A DNA stretch of 64,000 bases, taken from NCBI RefSeq assembly GCF_003048675.2, contig NZ_CP060707.1, positions 1,550,001 through 1,614,000 of the forward strand, written 5' to 3'. This stretch comes from Campylobacter concisus. Its GTDB lineage: Bacteria; Campylobacterota; Campylobacteria; Campylobacterales; Campylobacteraceae. The translations under genes and the position numbers were made by a program. The notes beneath the pieces are model-generated. The model ran no database searches and had not been told where the DNA came from. It was given only the letters and a program-made list of their open reading frames with translations. Positions 19,494 through 28,808 of this stretch are shown here, piece after piece (position 1 is the stretch's first letter; each line of letters begins with the position of its first letter).

Positions 19494-20005
19494 TAGCTAA
19501 CCTTTTTAAGTATGATATTTACAAGCTCTTTTTGATCGACTTTTAGGCTATCGCTTGAGAAAATGTCACTCAAAATTTCATTTACAACGCCTTTTGTCAT
19601 CTTGCGCTCTTCAAATTCTTTTTGCTCTTTGTAACCTTTTTCGATATTTGCGATATCGTTTTGAGCCTCTTTTTTAACTTTTGCAGCTAAATTTACAGCT
19701 TCTTTTTTCGCAGTTTCTATTAGAGCATTTGCATTTTGCTTAGCCTCTTCTACACGCTTTAGAACGTCATCTTTTTTAGCTTTAGAGTCGCGAAGCTTCT
19801 CTTGGATGCTCTCAAGCTTATTTGCGATCCTATCTATCCTGCTTTGATAAAGAGCTTTTAGTGGCTTAGCAGCAAAATATACCAAAATAGCAAAAAAAAG
19901 TAAGAAGTTTAGTGTTCTCTCGACTATGTCGTAGTTTGTTCCACCATGCTCGCTAGCGTATGCTAGAAATGGAAGTGCTAGAAAAAATAAAATTTTTATC
20001 TTCAT
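19493..20005 (-). CDS. atpF: F-type ATP synthase subunit b
   Basis: Subunit b is the membrane-anchored peripheral stalk. The 170-residue product opens with a signal-like hydrophobic segment (MKIKILFFLALPFLAYA). A second hydrophobic stretch follows (about residues 30-48, RTLNFLLFFAILVYFAAKPL), then a long charged helix. The apparent signal peptide is a feature I associate with epsilonproteobacterial b subunits. It lies 9 bp after the b' gene. Confidence 0.93.
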   Translation of the reverse strand: MKIKILFFLALPFLAYASEHGGTNYDIVERTLNFLLFFAILVYFAAKPLKALYQSRIDRIANKLESIQEKLRDSKAKKDDVLKRVEEAKQNANALIETAKKEAVNLAAKVKKEAQNDIANIEKGYKEQKEFEERKMTKGVVNEILSDIFSSDSLKVDQKELVNIILKKVS

Positions 20006-20014
20006 AAATTTCCT

Positions 20015-20437
20015 TTAAATTTTAGAGAGCTTAGCGTTTAAAGCTGCTCTAAGCTCAGGTAGTTTAGCTGATAGATCTGCCTTTAGGCTATCTTTTTGAG
20101 AGCTTAAAGCGTTTAAAAACTCATTATAATCAGCCTCTAAACTACTTTTTACCGCATTTATCTCTTTTAAAGACTCTTCTTTTGCCAAATTTAAGGCCTC
20201 TTGTCTTATTTTGTTAGCCTCAGATCTTGCATTTTGTATGATCTCTTCGATCTCTTTTTCATGAACGCTTAAGTCGCTTGCATTTTTGCTAGTGCTCTCT
20301 TCGTCATTTTTTATAGAGGCATTTCTGTCATCTATAAATTTAAGCATTGGCTTATATAGCAAAGGATTTAAAATGGCGATCAAGACAAAGAAAACGATAG
20401 CCGTTAAAAGCATCAATGGCACATCTATTTCTAACAT
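20015..20437 (-). CDS. atpF': F-type ATP synthase subunit b'
   Basis: This second, diverged b-type subunit pairs with b to give a heterodimeric peripheral stalk. The 140-residue product has one N-terminal membrane helix (about residues 5-28, VPLMLLTAIVFFVLIAILNPLLY, cited by ends). The rest is a highly charged coiled coil rich in Ala, Lys and Glu. It is the first gene of the ATPase run. No genes for subunits a (atpB) or c (atpE) are in the window; they are usually located elsewhere in this group. Confidence 0.9.
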   Translation of the reverse strand: MLEIDVPLMLLTAIVFFVLIAILNPLLYKPMLKFIDDRNASIKNDEESTSKNASDLSVHEKEIEEIIQNARSEANKIRQEALNLAKEESLKEINAVKSSLEADYNEFLNALSSQKDSLKADLSAKLPELRAALNAKLSKI

Positions 20438-20490
20438 CCACTCTCCTTATTTTGTTATTAAGTTTTATTTAATATTCAAATCAAAGTCTG

Positions 20491-20496
20491 ATTTTA
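20491..20496 (-). promoter_or_regulatory. Possible -10 box for the F-ATPase/Tol operon
   Basis: The 95-bp gap between parB and atpF' is strongly A/T-rich. Reverse-strand TAAAAT after TTTATTG is the best -10 candidate, about 54 nt before the start codon. Weak evidence. Confidence 0.3.
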
Positions 20497-20532
20497 CAAT
20501 AAAATACTAAAAATAAAAATAAATTTGTAATT

Positions 20533-21393
20533 CTATTTTAGCTTAGCGATAAATTCTTCTACCTGCGAAATATCGCTAAATTCTAATATTAAATTTTTAG
20601 ATTTTACCTTCGTCTTTATCTTTAAATTTTTAAAAATTTCTTGTAAATTTGATAACTTTTTGCTCATTTCTTCTGAAATTTGAGGCTTTGGCTCTTTTAC
20701 TTCTTCTTTATTTTTTATCTTTTTTACTAAAATTTCTGTATCTCTAACACTTAGTTTTTGCCCGATGATCGTATCAACAACCATTCTTTCTTCTTCGCTA
20801 CTAAGTCCTACGATGACTTTAGCGTGGCCTTGCGTGAGCTTATCTTCTTGCAAAAGTTTTTGCGTGTAGTCGCTAAGTAGCAAAAGTCTCATCGTATTTG
20901 TTATCTGAGTTCTGCTCTTGTGGATGATATTTGCTAAGCCGTCTTGTGTGATCTTATACTCGTTTATGAGCTCTTTATATGACTTTGCAAGTTCGATTGG
21001 ATTTAAATTTTCACGTTGTATGTTTTCGATAAGCGCAAGCTCTCTTAAATTTTGCGACTTGATATCAGCAATGATCGCCTTTATCTTACTTGCTCCAAGC
21101 ATCTTTGTAGCGCGGTATCTTCGCTCACCAGCTATTAACATATAGCCGTCATCTTTTTTGATGACGATTATTGGTTGTATTAGTCCGTGCCTTTTGATGC
21201 TAGCACTTAGCTCTTTTAAGGCCTCTTCGTCAAAATGCGTTCTTGGTTGGTATGGGTTTGGTAAAATTTCATCTATATTTATCTCTTCGACTATCTCAGA
21301 GTCGTTTAAATTTGCGATCTCTTTGCTGTAGGCCTGCTCTACATCTTCAAGTATCGCACTAAGTCCGCGCCCCAATCCACCTTTTTTCGCCAT
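20533..21393 (-). CDS. parB: Chromosome-partitioning protein ParB
   Basis: ParB binds parS sites, spreads as a CTP-dependent clamp and works with ParA to segregate the chromosome origin. The 286-residue product has the N-terminal CTP-binding motif region (IKRHGLIQPI, AGERRYRATK) and ENIQRENLNPIELA. A helix-turn-helix region (ITQDGLANIIHKSRTQITN) follows, then a C-terminal dimerisation segment. It is 15 bp after parA. The N-terminal KGGLGRGLSAIL is the standard ParB start. No parS-like palindrome was seen in the window. Confidence 0.95.
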   Translation of the reverse strand: MAKKGGLGRGLSAILEDVEQAYSKEIANLNDSEIVEEINIDEILPNPYQPRTHFDEEALKELSASIKRHGLIQPIIVIKKDDGYMLIAGERRYRATKMLGASKIKAIIADIKSQNLRELALIENIQRENLNPIELAKSYKELINEYKITQDGLANIIHKSRTQITNTMRLLLLSDYTQKLLQEDKLTQGHAKVIVGLSSEEERMVVDTIIGQKLSVRDTEILVKKIKNKEEVKEPKPQISEEMSKKLSNLQEIFKNLKIKTKVKSKNLILEFSDISQVEEFIAKLK

Positions 21394-21408
21394 TTTTTTC
21401 CTTATTTT

Positions 21409-22191
21409 TTAGTTTAAAATACAATATGCCAAATTTTGATACGCGATCGAGCCTGGTGATTTTATATCATAAAGTATCACCGGCTTGCCAAAACTTGGGC
21501 TTTCAGCAAGTTTTACGTTTCTTGGAACGACTACAAATTCCTCTTTGCCGTCCTTGCTCTTGAAGAGCTTATTTTCAAAATGCTGCTTTAAATTTGCAAT
21601 GGTCTCTTTTGAGAGATTGTTTTGCGAGCTAAACATAGTTGGCAAAAAGCCCTTTATATTTAGCTTTGGATTTATCGTTTTTTTGATGATCTTTACAGTG
21701 TTTAGAATCTGCGCCAAACCCTCAAGTGCGTAAAATTCGCACTGGATCGGGATGATCACACTATCGCTTGCACTAAGAGCATTTATCGTGATGCTGCCAA
21801 GTGCTGGAGGACTATCGATGATGATAAAATCATAGTCGCCCACAACTTCTGAAATTTTGTTTTTAAGGATTAGTTTATAGTCCTTGCTTTGGTCGTTAAA
21901 TTCTTGCTCGATGCCGACAAGTCCGATGTTTGACGGAGCTAAAAAAAGCGTTGGGATCTCAGTTTTTAGTACGATTTGTGAGAGCTTTTTTCTATCTGTT
22001 AAGACATGATAGATGTTAAACTCGTAGTCGCTTCTGCTAAAACCAAGTCCTGTCGTCGCATTTGCCTGTGGATCGATGTCTATTAATAATACTTTTTTCT
22101 CAGCAACCGCCAGTGATGCGGCTAAATTTACGGCCGTTGTGGTCTTGCCAACGCCGCCTTTTTGGTTAGCTATTGTTATTATCTCGCTCAT
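21409..22191 (-). CDS. parA: Chromosome-partitioning ATPase ParA (Soj)
   Basis: ParA is a DNA-binding Walker ATPase that positions ParB-parS complexes. The deviant Walker A motif KGGVGKTT is near the N-terminus. The Walker A' and B regions (VLLIDIDPQANATTGLG and FIIIDSPPALGSITINAL) follow. I start it at 22191 (MSEIITIANQKGG), because that ATG overlaps the birA stop as ATGA and gives the family N-terminus; a start at 22242 would add 17 unrelated residues. Length is then 260 residues. It is co-transcribed with birA and parB. Confidence 0.96.
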   Translation of the reverse strand: MSEIITIANQKGGVGKTTTAVNLAASLAVAEKKVLLIDIDPQANATTGLGFSRSDYEFNIYHVLTDRKKLSQIVLKTEIPTLFLAPSNIGLVGIEQEFNDQSKDYKLILKNKISEVVGDYDFIIIDSPPALGSITINALSASDSVIIPIQCEFYALEGLAQILNTVKIIKKTINPKLNIKGFLPTMFSSQNNLSKETIANLKQHFENKLFKSKDGKEEFVVVPRNVKLAESPSFGKPVILYDIKSPGSIAYQNLAYCILN

Positions 22192-22823
22192 CTTAAAGAA
22201 TATACCTTTTCCCCATTTAATAATATCGCTCCATCCTCGCAAATTTCAGCATCCTGAAGCGAAACAGCTCTATTTGCAATATGCGTAATAAAACTTTTTG
22301 ACTTGCAAAAGTCTATCCTAAATTTGCTAAAAATTGGCTTCCATAAAATCTTTTTATCAAGCATGCTAACAAAGCCCCAAACTAGCTCATCTACACTAGC
22401 TTTTATGTCTAAAATGCCCGCATTTTCGGGCGCGCTAGCTAAATTTATCCCCATGCCGCAAATGTAAATTTCATCCACTTTATTTGTCAAAGTGCCGCCT
22501 ATCTTGCGATCATCTACGTAAAAATCATTTGGCCATTTTAGCCAGCACTTTGAGCCAAGTTCGCTCAAGACTTCACGCATCAGCATAGAAAAATATATCG
22601 AGATCGAGGGCGGAGGTATGTCGCTTGGAAGCTCATCTTCGCTTACGCAAAATGACATAAATAAATTTCCACCAAGTCCCTCCCAGCTGTTGCCACGGCT
22701 GCCGACCCCCTTGGTTTGATTGTGCGCTACGACCATGTGCGGGGGCTTTATCTCGCCGTTTTTTATAGCGTCTATCAAAAATTCCTGCGTCGAAGGCAGA
22801 CTTTGAAAAAACTCTACTTGCAA
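22188..22823 (-). CDS. birA: Biotin--[acetyl-CoA carboxylase] ligase
   Basis: BirA activates biotin with ATP and attaches it to the biotin carboxyl carrier protein of acetyl-CoA carboxylase. The 211-residue product has only the catalytic domain and no N-terminal DNA-binding part, so it should not act as a repressor. Visible motifs are STQEFL at the start, the biotin/ATP loop GVGSRGNSWEGLGGNLFMS (the usual GRGRRGR loop is changed to GVGSRGN), and KWPNDFYVDDRKIGG. The stop overlaps the parA start. The enzyme serves the AccD pathway seen at 2151-3068. Confidence 0.92.
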   Translation of the reverse strand: MQVEFFQSLPSTQEFLIDAIKNGEIKPPHMVVAHNQTKGVGSRGNSWEGLGGNLFMSFCVSEDELPSDIPPPSISIYFSMLMREVLSELGSKCWLKWPNDFYVDDRKIGGTLTNKVDEIYICGMGINLASAPENAGILDIKASVDELVWGFVSMLDKKILWKPIFSKFRIDFCKSKSFITHIANRAVSLQDAEICEDGAILLNGEKVYSLR

Positions 22824-22824
22824 A

Positions 22825-23613
22825 TCACACCTTAAATTTATAGAAGTGATTTACTGGATTTTGTCCGCCGCCAATGATGACCGCGTTTTTGATAGCGTTA
22901 AAGATATAATCATGTGCGTTTTTCACGCTTTCTTTTAAACTATGGCCATTTGCTAAATTTGAAGCGATCGCGCTTGATAGCGAGCAGCCTGAGCCGTGTG
23001 TCGCAGTCGTCTTTATGCGCTCATCGCTAAAAATTTCATACTCTTTGCCATCATAAAATATATCAAGCGACTTGCCTTCTATCTCGCCACACTTTAGATA
23101 GACGCTCTTTGTGCCAAATTTCAAAAGCTCCTTGCAAGCCTCTTTAAGCTCACTCTCGCCCTTTAGCTCACGCTTTAAAATTTCGCGCGCTTCAAAGATA
23201 TTTGGCGTGATCACGCTTGCAAGTGGAAAAAGCTCCTCCACGATCGCGTCTTTTGCAGTGCCCTCTAGCCAGATGTCGCCATTTTTACAGCTCATGACTG
23301 GGTCAAGCACGACTGGCGGTAATTTTTTGATCTCTCTTAGCGTTTTTGCGACGCTTTTGATGATCTCAACGCTTGGGACAACGCCTATTTTTATCACATC
23401 AACTCTTATATCATCAAATATCGCTCTTATCTGATCCTCGATGAGCTTTGGCTCAACTAGCTGCATGCCAAATATGCCCTTTGTATTTTGAGCAGTGACC
23501 GCTGTGATCGCTCCCATCGCATATACACCGTGTGCTATAAAGACCTTTATATCAGCTAAAACTCCAGCTCCGCCACTTGGATCAACTCCTGCTATACTTA
23601 GCGCATTTTTCAT
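22825..23613 (-). CDS. thiD: Hydroxymethylpyrimidine/phosphomethylpyrimidine kinase
   Basis: ThiD phosphorylates hydroxymethylpyrimidine twice for thiamine synthesis. The 262-residue ribokinase-fold product has the N-terminal GVDPSGGAGVLADIK and the middle DPVMSCKNG. The TPNIFEAREIL segment follows, then the anion-hole GSGCSLSSAIA with its Asn/Gly/Cys pattern. It lies one base upstream of birA and 17 bp after fmt. No other thiamine gene is nearby, so the gene is separated from its pathway. Confidence 0.94.
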   Translation of the reverse strand: MKNALSIAGVDPSGGAGVLADIKVFIAHGVYAMGAITAVTAQNTKGIFGMQLVEPKLIEDQIRAIFDDIRVDVIKIGVVPSVEIIKSVAKTLREIKKLPPVVLDPVMSCKNGDIWLEGTAKDAIVEELFPLASVITPNIFEAREILKRELKGESELKEACKELLKFGTKSVYLKCGEIEGKSLDIFYDGKEYEIFSDERIKTTATHGSGCSLSSAIASNLANGHSLKESVKNAHDYIFNAIKNAVIIGGGQNPVNHFYKFKV

Positions 23614-23629
23614 AACCGCTCCTTTAAAT

Positions 23630-24538
23630 TTATTTTAATTCATCGCCAACGCTAAGGCGCCTACCATTTATATATGCTTTTGCGTTTGTTGGCTTTTTGC
23701 TTGGCTCTTGTAGCTCGTAAATTTTGACCGCCCCACCCTTGCAAGCAACCACAACGTGGTCTTTTTCTACGCTTAAAATTTCTCCGTTTTTGCCACTTCT
23801 TTCGCTTAGCTCAAGCGATAAAATTTTTAGCCCGCTTGCCAGATAAAGCCCTGGCCAAGGTGTGAGCGCACGAAATTTATTATAAATTTGTCCCGCCTCT
23901 TCATCAAAGCTAAAAAGTCCGTCGCTCTTGCTTATCTTTTTGCAGTGCGTGGCCTTGCTCTCGTCTTGCTTTTGTGGCTTTAAATTTTCAAAATTCTTAA
24001 GCACTTTTACGATTAGCTCACCGCCAAGCTCACCTAGCTCACTAAAAAGCTCGCTTGACATCTTACTCTCGCAAGGCGTGTAGATGAAGTCTAGCATATC
24101 ACCAGTGTCAAGCCCAGCGTCCATTAGCATAGCTGTGACGCCGGTTTGCTTCTCGCCTGCTAGGATCGCGCTTTGAATGGGGCTTGCACCTCTATATTTT
24201 GGCAAGATCGAGGCGTGTAAATTTATACAAGTTGCCACATCTAAAACGCTTTGGGGTAAAATTTTACCATACGCTGCCACTACTATAAATTTAGGCTCAA
24301 ATGCCTTTAGCTCACTAACCACCGCCTCATCTTTTAGCGTATTTGGTGTAAAGACTGGCACGCCTACTAGCTCATTTTGCGCGTAAATTTTGACCTCGCT
24401 TGGGGTTAAAATTTGCTTTCTGCCAACTGGCTTATCAGGCTGGGTAAAGACCGCTTTTATATTAAAGCCAGCTTCTTTTAGGTGCCTAAGTATCCTAACA
24501 GCATAATCAGGCGTCCCCATAAAAACTACATTCATCAC
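23630..24538 (-). CDS. fmt: Methionyl-tRNA formyltransferase
   Basis: Fmt formylates initiator Met-tRNA using 10-formyltetrahydrofolate. The 302-residue product has the N-terminal VVFMGTPDYAVRIL and the catalytic segment with the conserved Asn/His/Asp (INLHASILPKYRGASPIQSA and MLMDAGLDTGDML). The C-terminal tRNA-binding OB domain contains TPWPGLYL. There are two adjacent Met codons at the start. The order obg-fmt-birA-parA is shared, from memory, with C. jejuni, except that here thiD and an EF-hand gene occupy extra places. Confidence 0.95.
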   Translation of the reverse strand: MMNVVFMGTPDYAVRILRHLKEAGFNIKAVFTQPDKPVGRKQILTPSEVKIYAQNELVGVPVFTPNTLKDEAVVSELKAFEPKFIVVAAYGKILPQSVLDVATCINLHASILPKYRGASPIQSAILAGEKQTGVTAMLMDAGLDTGDMLDFIYTPCESKMSSELFSELGELGGELIVKVLKNFENLKPQKQDESKATHCKKISKSDGLFSFDEEAGQIYNKFRALTPWPGLYLASGLKILSLELSERSGKNGEILSVEKDHVVVACKGGAVKIYELQEPSKKPTNAKAYINGRRLSVGDELK

Positions 24539-24551
24539 TTTCCTTTAAATT

Positions 24552-24881
24552 TCAACGACTTTTATTTTGATCTGCCTTTTGCCTGCTTGGCGGCCAAGAG
24601 GCGCATGGATATTTTTGCCAACTAATCTTTTGAAAGACTAACCCTCTTAGCTCATCAATGCTAATTTTGCCGTTGTGACTAAGCCTCTTAAATTCCTCAC
24701 TAGTGCATAGATCTGGTGCTATTTTTAGCATCTCGGGCGTTTTACATGCCTTCCACTCATCTAAATTTAGCGTGCCGTCACGATCTATGTCATTAAAATC
24801 TAAAAACATATATGCTGGATCGGCCGGCTCGCAGCTATATGCACCAAGACAAAATAGCATAATGCAAAAAATTTTCTTCAT
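24552..24881 (-). CDS. Small exported EF-hand protein
   Basis: The 109-residue product begins with a hydrophobic export signal (MKKIFCIMLFCLGAYSCEP); AYSC could be a weak lipobox, so a lipoprotein is possible. A canonical EF-hand loop follows at about residues 33-44 (DIDRDGTLNLDE, with Asp at positions 1, 3 and 5, Gly at 6 and Glu at 12). A second, degenerate hand follows (LSHNGKISIDEL). The C-terminus is basic and Cys/Trp-containing (KYPCASWPPSRQK). It likely binds calcium in the periplasm; partner and role are unknown. It lies 14 bp before fmt, downstream of obg. Confidence 0.75.
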   Translation of the reverse strand: MKKIFCIMLFCLGAYSCEPADPAYMFLDFNDIDRDGTLNLDEWKACKTPEMLKIAPDLCTSEEFKRLSHNGKISIDELRGLVFQKISWQKYPCASWPPSRQKADQNKSR

Positions 24882-24927
24882 TTTATATTCTTAAATTTCT
24901 ATGCTCAAATTGCCAAAAATTCGCAAC

Positions 24928-25986
24928 TCAAAGCTCCTTTTTTAGTAGCTCAAGCAGTGCAAATTTAAGCTCATCGATGTTCTCATTTGTCGCTGATGAG
25001 ATTGGCAAAACAAAGTATGGTTTTTTCGCGTCAAAGCTGTAAATATCTTGCTTATAGACAAATTTACCAACTTGATTTGGCTCTAAATTTATGCTTTTCA
25101 TAAATTCTCTTATATTTTCATCTAAATTTTCAGCCGCATCGACTCTGGTGATCGCGATAGCATAGTCCCTGCTAGCAAGCACACTTGAAAATTTAGCCAC
25201 CTCTTCTTTTAGCACGCTAAACTGCTCGCTCATGCTTCTGTAGTTCGCACTATCTATCATAAAAAGCAAGATTTTATTTCTCTCGATGTGCTTTAAAAAC
25301 TGCACGCCAAGACCGCGTCCGTCGCTCGCTCCCTCGATGATGCCAGGGATATCAGCCATAACAAAGCCGCTAAACTCATCTACCTCGACAAGTCCGAGCT
25401 TTGGCGTAAGGGTGGTAAATTCGTAGTTTGCGATCTGTGGTTTGGCGTTTGAGACGGCTGAAATGAGGGTTGATTTGCCAACATTTGGAAAGCCAACAAG
25501 GCCTACGTCAGCTATCAGCTTTAGCTCGAGTCTGACCTCCACGCTCTCTTCTGGCATGCCCTTTTGAGCGTACTCTGGGGCTTGGTTGATAGAGTTTTTA
25601 AAGTGGAAATTTCCAAGTCCGCCCTTGCCGCCTTTTAAAAATAGCGTCCTTTGCCCCTCATTTACCATGTCGCAAAGAAGCTCATTTGTCTGCGCGTCAT
25701 AGACCGCCGTTCCTGGTGGCACGATGAGCTCCAAGCTCTCCCCTTTTTTGCCAGTCATGCGTCTGCCCATGCCAGCCTCGCCGTCGCTTGCTCTCATCGC
25801 CCTTTTGCCCTTGTAGTTTGCCAGTGTGTGGGTGTTGTTATCGCAGACAAAATAGACATCTCCGCCGTCACCGCCATCTCCGCCGTCTGGGCCGCCTAAA
25901 ATGACGTGCTTTTCGCGGCGAAAACTTACTGCACCAGCACCGCCATGGCCTGAGCTTAGGGTTAATTTCACGCTATCTATAAACAT
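24928..25986 (-). CDS. obg: GTPase Obg
   Basis: Obg is an essential GTPase in late 50S ribosome assembly and stress control. The 352-residue product has the glycine-rich N-terminal Obg fold ([16 protein letters not shown]) and then the G domain with G1 GFPNVGKST and G3 ADIPGI. The G4 position reads TRVD (in AIAITRVDA) rather than the usual NKxD, which may loosen guanine specificity. The usual neighbours rplU and rpmA are not here but at 33654-34237. It is the first gene of the large reverse-strand group, after a TATAAT box. Confidence 0.95.
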   Translation of the reverse strand: MFIDSVKLTLSSGHGGAGAVSFRREKHVILGGPDGGDGGDGGDVYFVCDNNTHTLANYKGKRAMRASDGEAGMGRRMTGKKGESLELIVPPGTAVYDAQTNELLCDMVNEGQRTLFLKGGKGGLGNFHFKNSINQAPEYAQKGMPEESVEVRLELKLIADVGLVGFPNVGKSTLISAVSNAKPQIANYEFTTLTPKLGLVEVDEFSGFVMADIPGIIEGASDGRGLGVQFLKHIERNKILLFMIDSANYRSMSEQFSVLKEEVAKFSSVLASRDYAIAITRVDAAENLDENIREFMKSINLEPNQVGKFVYKQDIYSFDAKKPYFVLPISSATNENIDELKFALLELLKKEL

Positions 25987-26032
25987 TTTTTACCTTAAAT
26001 TTATCTATTATTTAGTTTGAATTTTAGGCGAG

Positions 26033-26038
26033 ATTATA
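26033..26038 (-). promoter_or_regulatory. Probable -10 box for the obg operon
   Basis: Reverse-strand TATAAT followed by CTCGCC lies about 47 nt before the obg ATG, in the 175-bp divergent gap with polA. Confidence 0.5.
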
Positions 26039-26096
26039 TCTTTTAAATGATTAAAATTTGTTTTGCGTTTAAAATTTCACTTTGTTTTTAGCATCT

Positions 26097-26102
26097 TATA
26101 AT
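26097..26102 (+). promoter_or_regulatory. Probable -10 box for polA
   Basis: TATAAT after TTTTAGCATCT lies about 60 nt before the polA ATG, divergent from the obg promoter. Confidence 0.45.
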
Positions 26103-26161
26103 TTTAGAAAATCAGCCAAATTTTTGCCTAAATTTCATAAAATGGCGCAAAAGGATAGAGA

Positions 26162-28798
26162 ATGAAAACACTTACGATTATTGATACTTTTGGCTTCTTT
26201 TTTAGGCTTTATTACGCTATGAGCGGGCTTAAAAACAGAGATGGCAAACCAAGTGGCATGATAAGTGGCTTTGCAAATTTCATAGCGAGCCTAAAAGATG
26301 AGTACCAAAGCGACTACCTCATCTTCGCACTTGATAGCAAGGGCAAGACCCTGCGCCACGAAATTTTGGGCGAATACAAGGCAAACAGAAGCGAGCCGCC
26401 AGCACAGCTAAAAGAGCAGCTACCAGTTTGTATAGATATGATAGACAAAATGGGACTTTACAGCCTTAGCCGCGAGGGCTACGAGGCCGATGATATCATC
26501 GCAAGTGCGGTTAAAATTTGCAAAGATAAAGATATATTTGTGCGAATAGTCACGCATGATAAGGACCTTTACCAGCTCATAGAAGACGGCAAAGTGAGCA
26601 TCTACAGCCCGCAAAGCAAGATCGACCACGATAGCGCTAGCTGCTTTGAAAAGTATGGAGTTTATCCAGCTCAGGTAAGGGACTTTTTAGCCATCGCAGG
26701 AGATAGCTCAGACAACATCCCAGGCGTCAAAGGCATCGGCGCAGTGGGGGCTAAGAAGCTTTTGGCTGAGTATGGTAGCTTAGAGGGAATTTATGAAAAT
26801 TTAGCCCTTCTTAGAAACGAGCGCACCAAAAATATGCTAGCAGCCGCAAGAGACGAGGCGTTTTTGAGTAAAAAACTAGCCACGCTCTTTGATGACGCGG
26901 TCACTTCGCTTGATCTAGAGCAGTCCAAATTTCCAGAGCAAAATCCTTTGATAAATATCTCAGAAATTTTAAAAGAATACGATCTAAACAGGCTTCTTAA
27001 GAGCTTGCAAAAAGAAGAAAATGCTGAATTTAAGCTTGGTTTTAGAGCAAATTTACTACTTGATGAGGCAAGCATCGAAAAACTGCTCTCTAGCGTCACG
27101 CCAGAGACCATCGTCGCCTTTGACACTGAGACCACGGGCGTTGATAGCAAGAGCGCAAAGATCGTTGGTTTTAGCTTTTGCTTTAACGACGAGGACGCCT
27201 ACTACGTGCCAGTAGCTCACAACTATCTTGGCGCGCCAAAGCAAATAGACCTAAAATTTGCCACTTGGGCGGTAGGACAAATTTATAAAGGCTGCGTGAT
27301 CGGACAAAATTTAAAATATGACTTTGAGATCGTTAAAAACAACCTTGGGCTAAACCCGCCCGCAAATTTCAAAGACACGATGATACTTGCGTGGCTTAGC
27401 GATCCAAACTCGAGCGTTGGCATGGACGCGCTGGCAAAGAGGCTATATGACTATGACACGATCAAATTTGAAGATGTGGTCAAAAAGGGGCAGACTTTTG
27501 GCGATGTGCCACTAGAAAATGCCGCTAAATACGCAAGCGAAGATGCTTGGATAACGCTTAAATTTTATAAAACTTTTTTAAACACGCTTGATAAAAATTT
27601 ACTAGCCCTTGCCGACGCACACGAGTTTCCTTTTATCCTTACGCTCTTTGACATGGAGCAAAACGGCATCAAGATAAACGAAGCTAAGATGCAAAAGCTC
27701 ATCCTTGAAAACGACACCAAACTAAAGGCACTAACAAGTGAAATTTACGAGCTAAGCGGCGAAAATTTTAATATAAACTCAGTAAAACAGCTTGGTGTTA
27801 TACTTTTTGAGCATCTAAAACTTCCAACCAAAAAGAAGACAAAAACAGGATATAGCACCGATGAGAGCGTGCTAGCTGAGCTTACGGACGCTCATCCAGT
27901 GATAGAAAAAATTTTAGCTTACAGAGAGCTATATAAACTGCAAAGCACCTACTGCGAGCCACTTTTAGCGCTTGCGAAAAAGGACGAGGGCTCGCGAATT
28001 TACACGAGCTTTTTGCAAACTGGCACGAGCACAGGCAGGCTTTCAAGTAAAAATCCAAATTTACAAAATATCCCAGCTCGTGGCAGCCTCGCAAAGGATG
28101 TCAGAGAGTGCTTTGAGGCGCGCGAGGGATATAGCTTTGTGGCGCTTGACTACAGCCAGATCGAGCTTAGACTGCTAGCTCACTTTAGCCGTGATCCTGC
28201 GCTTCTTGAGGCGTTTAAAAATGACGATGATATCCACGCAAGGACGGCTATTAGCATATTTGGTAGCAGCGACGGACAAAATAGAGCCGTGGCAAAGAGT
28301 ATAAATTTTGGCCTCATTTACGGCATGGGCTCAAGCAAGCTGGCAAATCAAGTAAATATCACAAGAGCCGAGGCAAAAGAGTATATAGAGCGATATTTTA
28401 AGGCATTTGCGACGATCAAAGAATTTTTAGAGAGCATAAAAATTTCAGCCAAAAACGACGGCTTTGTGCAGACACTACTTGGTAGAAAGCGCTACTTTGA
28501 CTTTAAAAGTGCCACACCTATGCAAATAGCTATGTTTGAGCGCGAAGCGGTAAATACGGTCTTTCAAGGCTCCGCAGCAGACCTTGTCAAGATGGCGATG
28601 GTAAAAGTTAGAGCAAATTTAGATGAGAACGCAAAAATGTTGCTTCAGATACATGACGAGCTGATCTTTGAAGTAAAAGACGAGTTTGCGCAGGAATTTG
28701 GCAGAGCGACGCAAAAGACGATGGAGGAAATTTACACGTTAAATGTGCCACTTAAAACATCGCTAAATATCGCCAAAAACTGGGGCGAGCTAAAATAG
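26162..28798 (+). CDS. polA: DNA polymerase I
   Basis: PolA fills gaps in repair and removes RNA primers. The 878-residue product has three domains. The 5' nuclease comes first (about residues 1-280, with EADDIIASA, THDKDLYQL and helix-hairpin-helix GVKGIGAVGAKKL). A 3'-5' exonuclease-like domain follows (about 300-480), and its VAFDTETTG keeps the metal-binding Asp and Glu. The polymerase is last, with motif A DYSQIELRLLAHF, motif B RAVAKSINFGLIYG and motif C IHDELIFE. Because the exonuclease motif is intact, proofreading may be active, unlike in Taq-type enzymes. It stands alone with its own upstream box and a downstream hairpin. Confidence 0.97.
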   Translation: MKTLTIIDTFGFFFRLYYAMSGLKNRDGKPSGMISGFANFIASLKDEYQSDYLIFALDSKGKTLRHEILGEYKANRSEPPAQLKEQLPVCIDMIDKMGLYSLSREGYEADDIIASAVKICKDKDIFVRIVTHDKDLYQLIEDGKVSIYSPQSKIDHDSASCFEKYGVYPAQVRDFLAIAGDSSDNIPGVKGIGAVGAKKLLAEYGSLEGIYENLALLRNERTKNMLAAARDEAFLSKKLATLFDDAVTSLDLEQSKFPEQNPLINISEILKEYDLNRLLKSLQKEENAEFKLGFRANLLLDEASIEKLLSSVTPETIVAFDTETTGVDSKSAKIVGFSFCFNDEDAYYVPVAHNYLGAPKQIDLKFATWAVGQIYKGCVIGQNLKYDFEIVKNNLGLNPPANFKDTMILAWLSDPNSSVGMDALAKRLYDYDTIKFEDVVKKGQTFGDVPLENAAKYASEDAWITLKFYKTFLNTLDKNLLALADAHEFPFILTLFDMEQNGIKINEAKMQKLILENDTKLKALTSEIYELSGENFNINSVKQLGVILFEHLKLPTKKKTKTGYSTDESVLAELTDAHPVIEKILAYRELYKLQSTYCEPLLALAKKDEGSRIYTSFLQTGTSTGRLSSKNPNLQNIPARGSLAKDVRECFEAREGYSFVALDYSQIELRLLAHFSRDPALLEAFKNDDDIHARTAISIFGSSDGQNRAVAKSINFGLIYGMGSSKLANQVNITRAEAKEYIERYFKAFATIKEFLESIKISAKNDGFVQTLLGRKRYFDFKSATPMQIAMFEREAVNTVFQGSAADLVKMAMVKVRANLDENAKMLLQIHDELIFEVKDEFAQEFGRATQKTMEEIYTLNVPLKTSLNIAKNWGELK

Positions 28799-28808
28799 AG
28801 CAAATTTT

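Noticed and set aside
22192-22242. 17-codon longer start for parA
   Set aside because: The extension overlaps birA, has no family similarity, and the ATG at 22191 gives the standard ParA N-terminus with an ATGA overlap.
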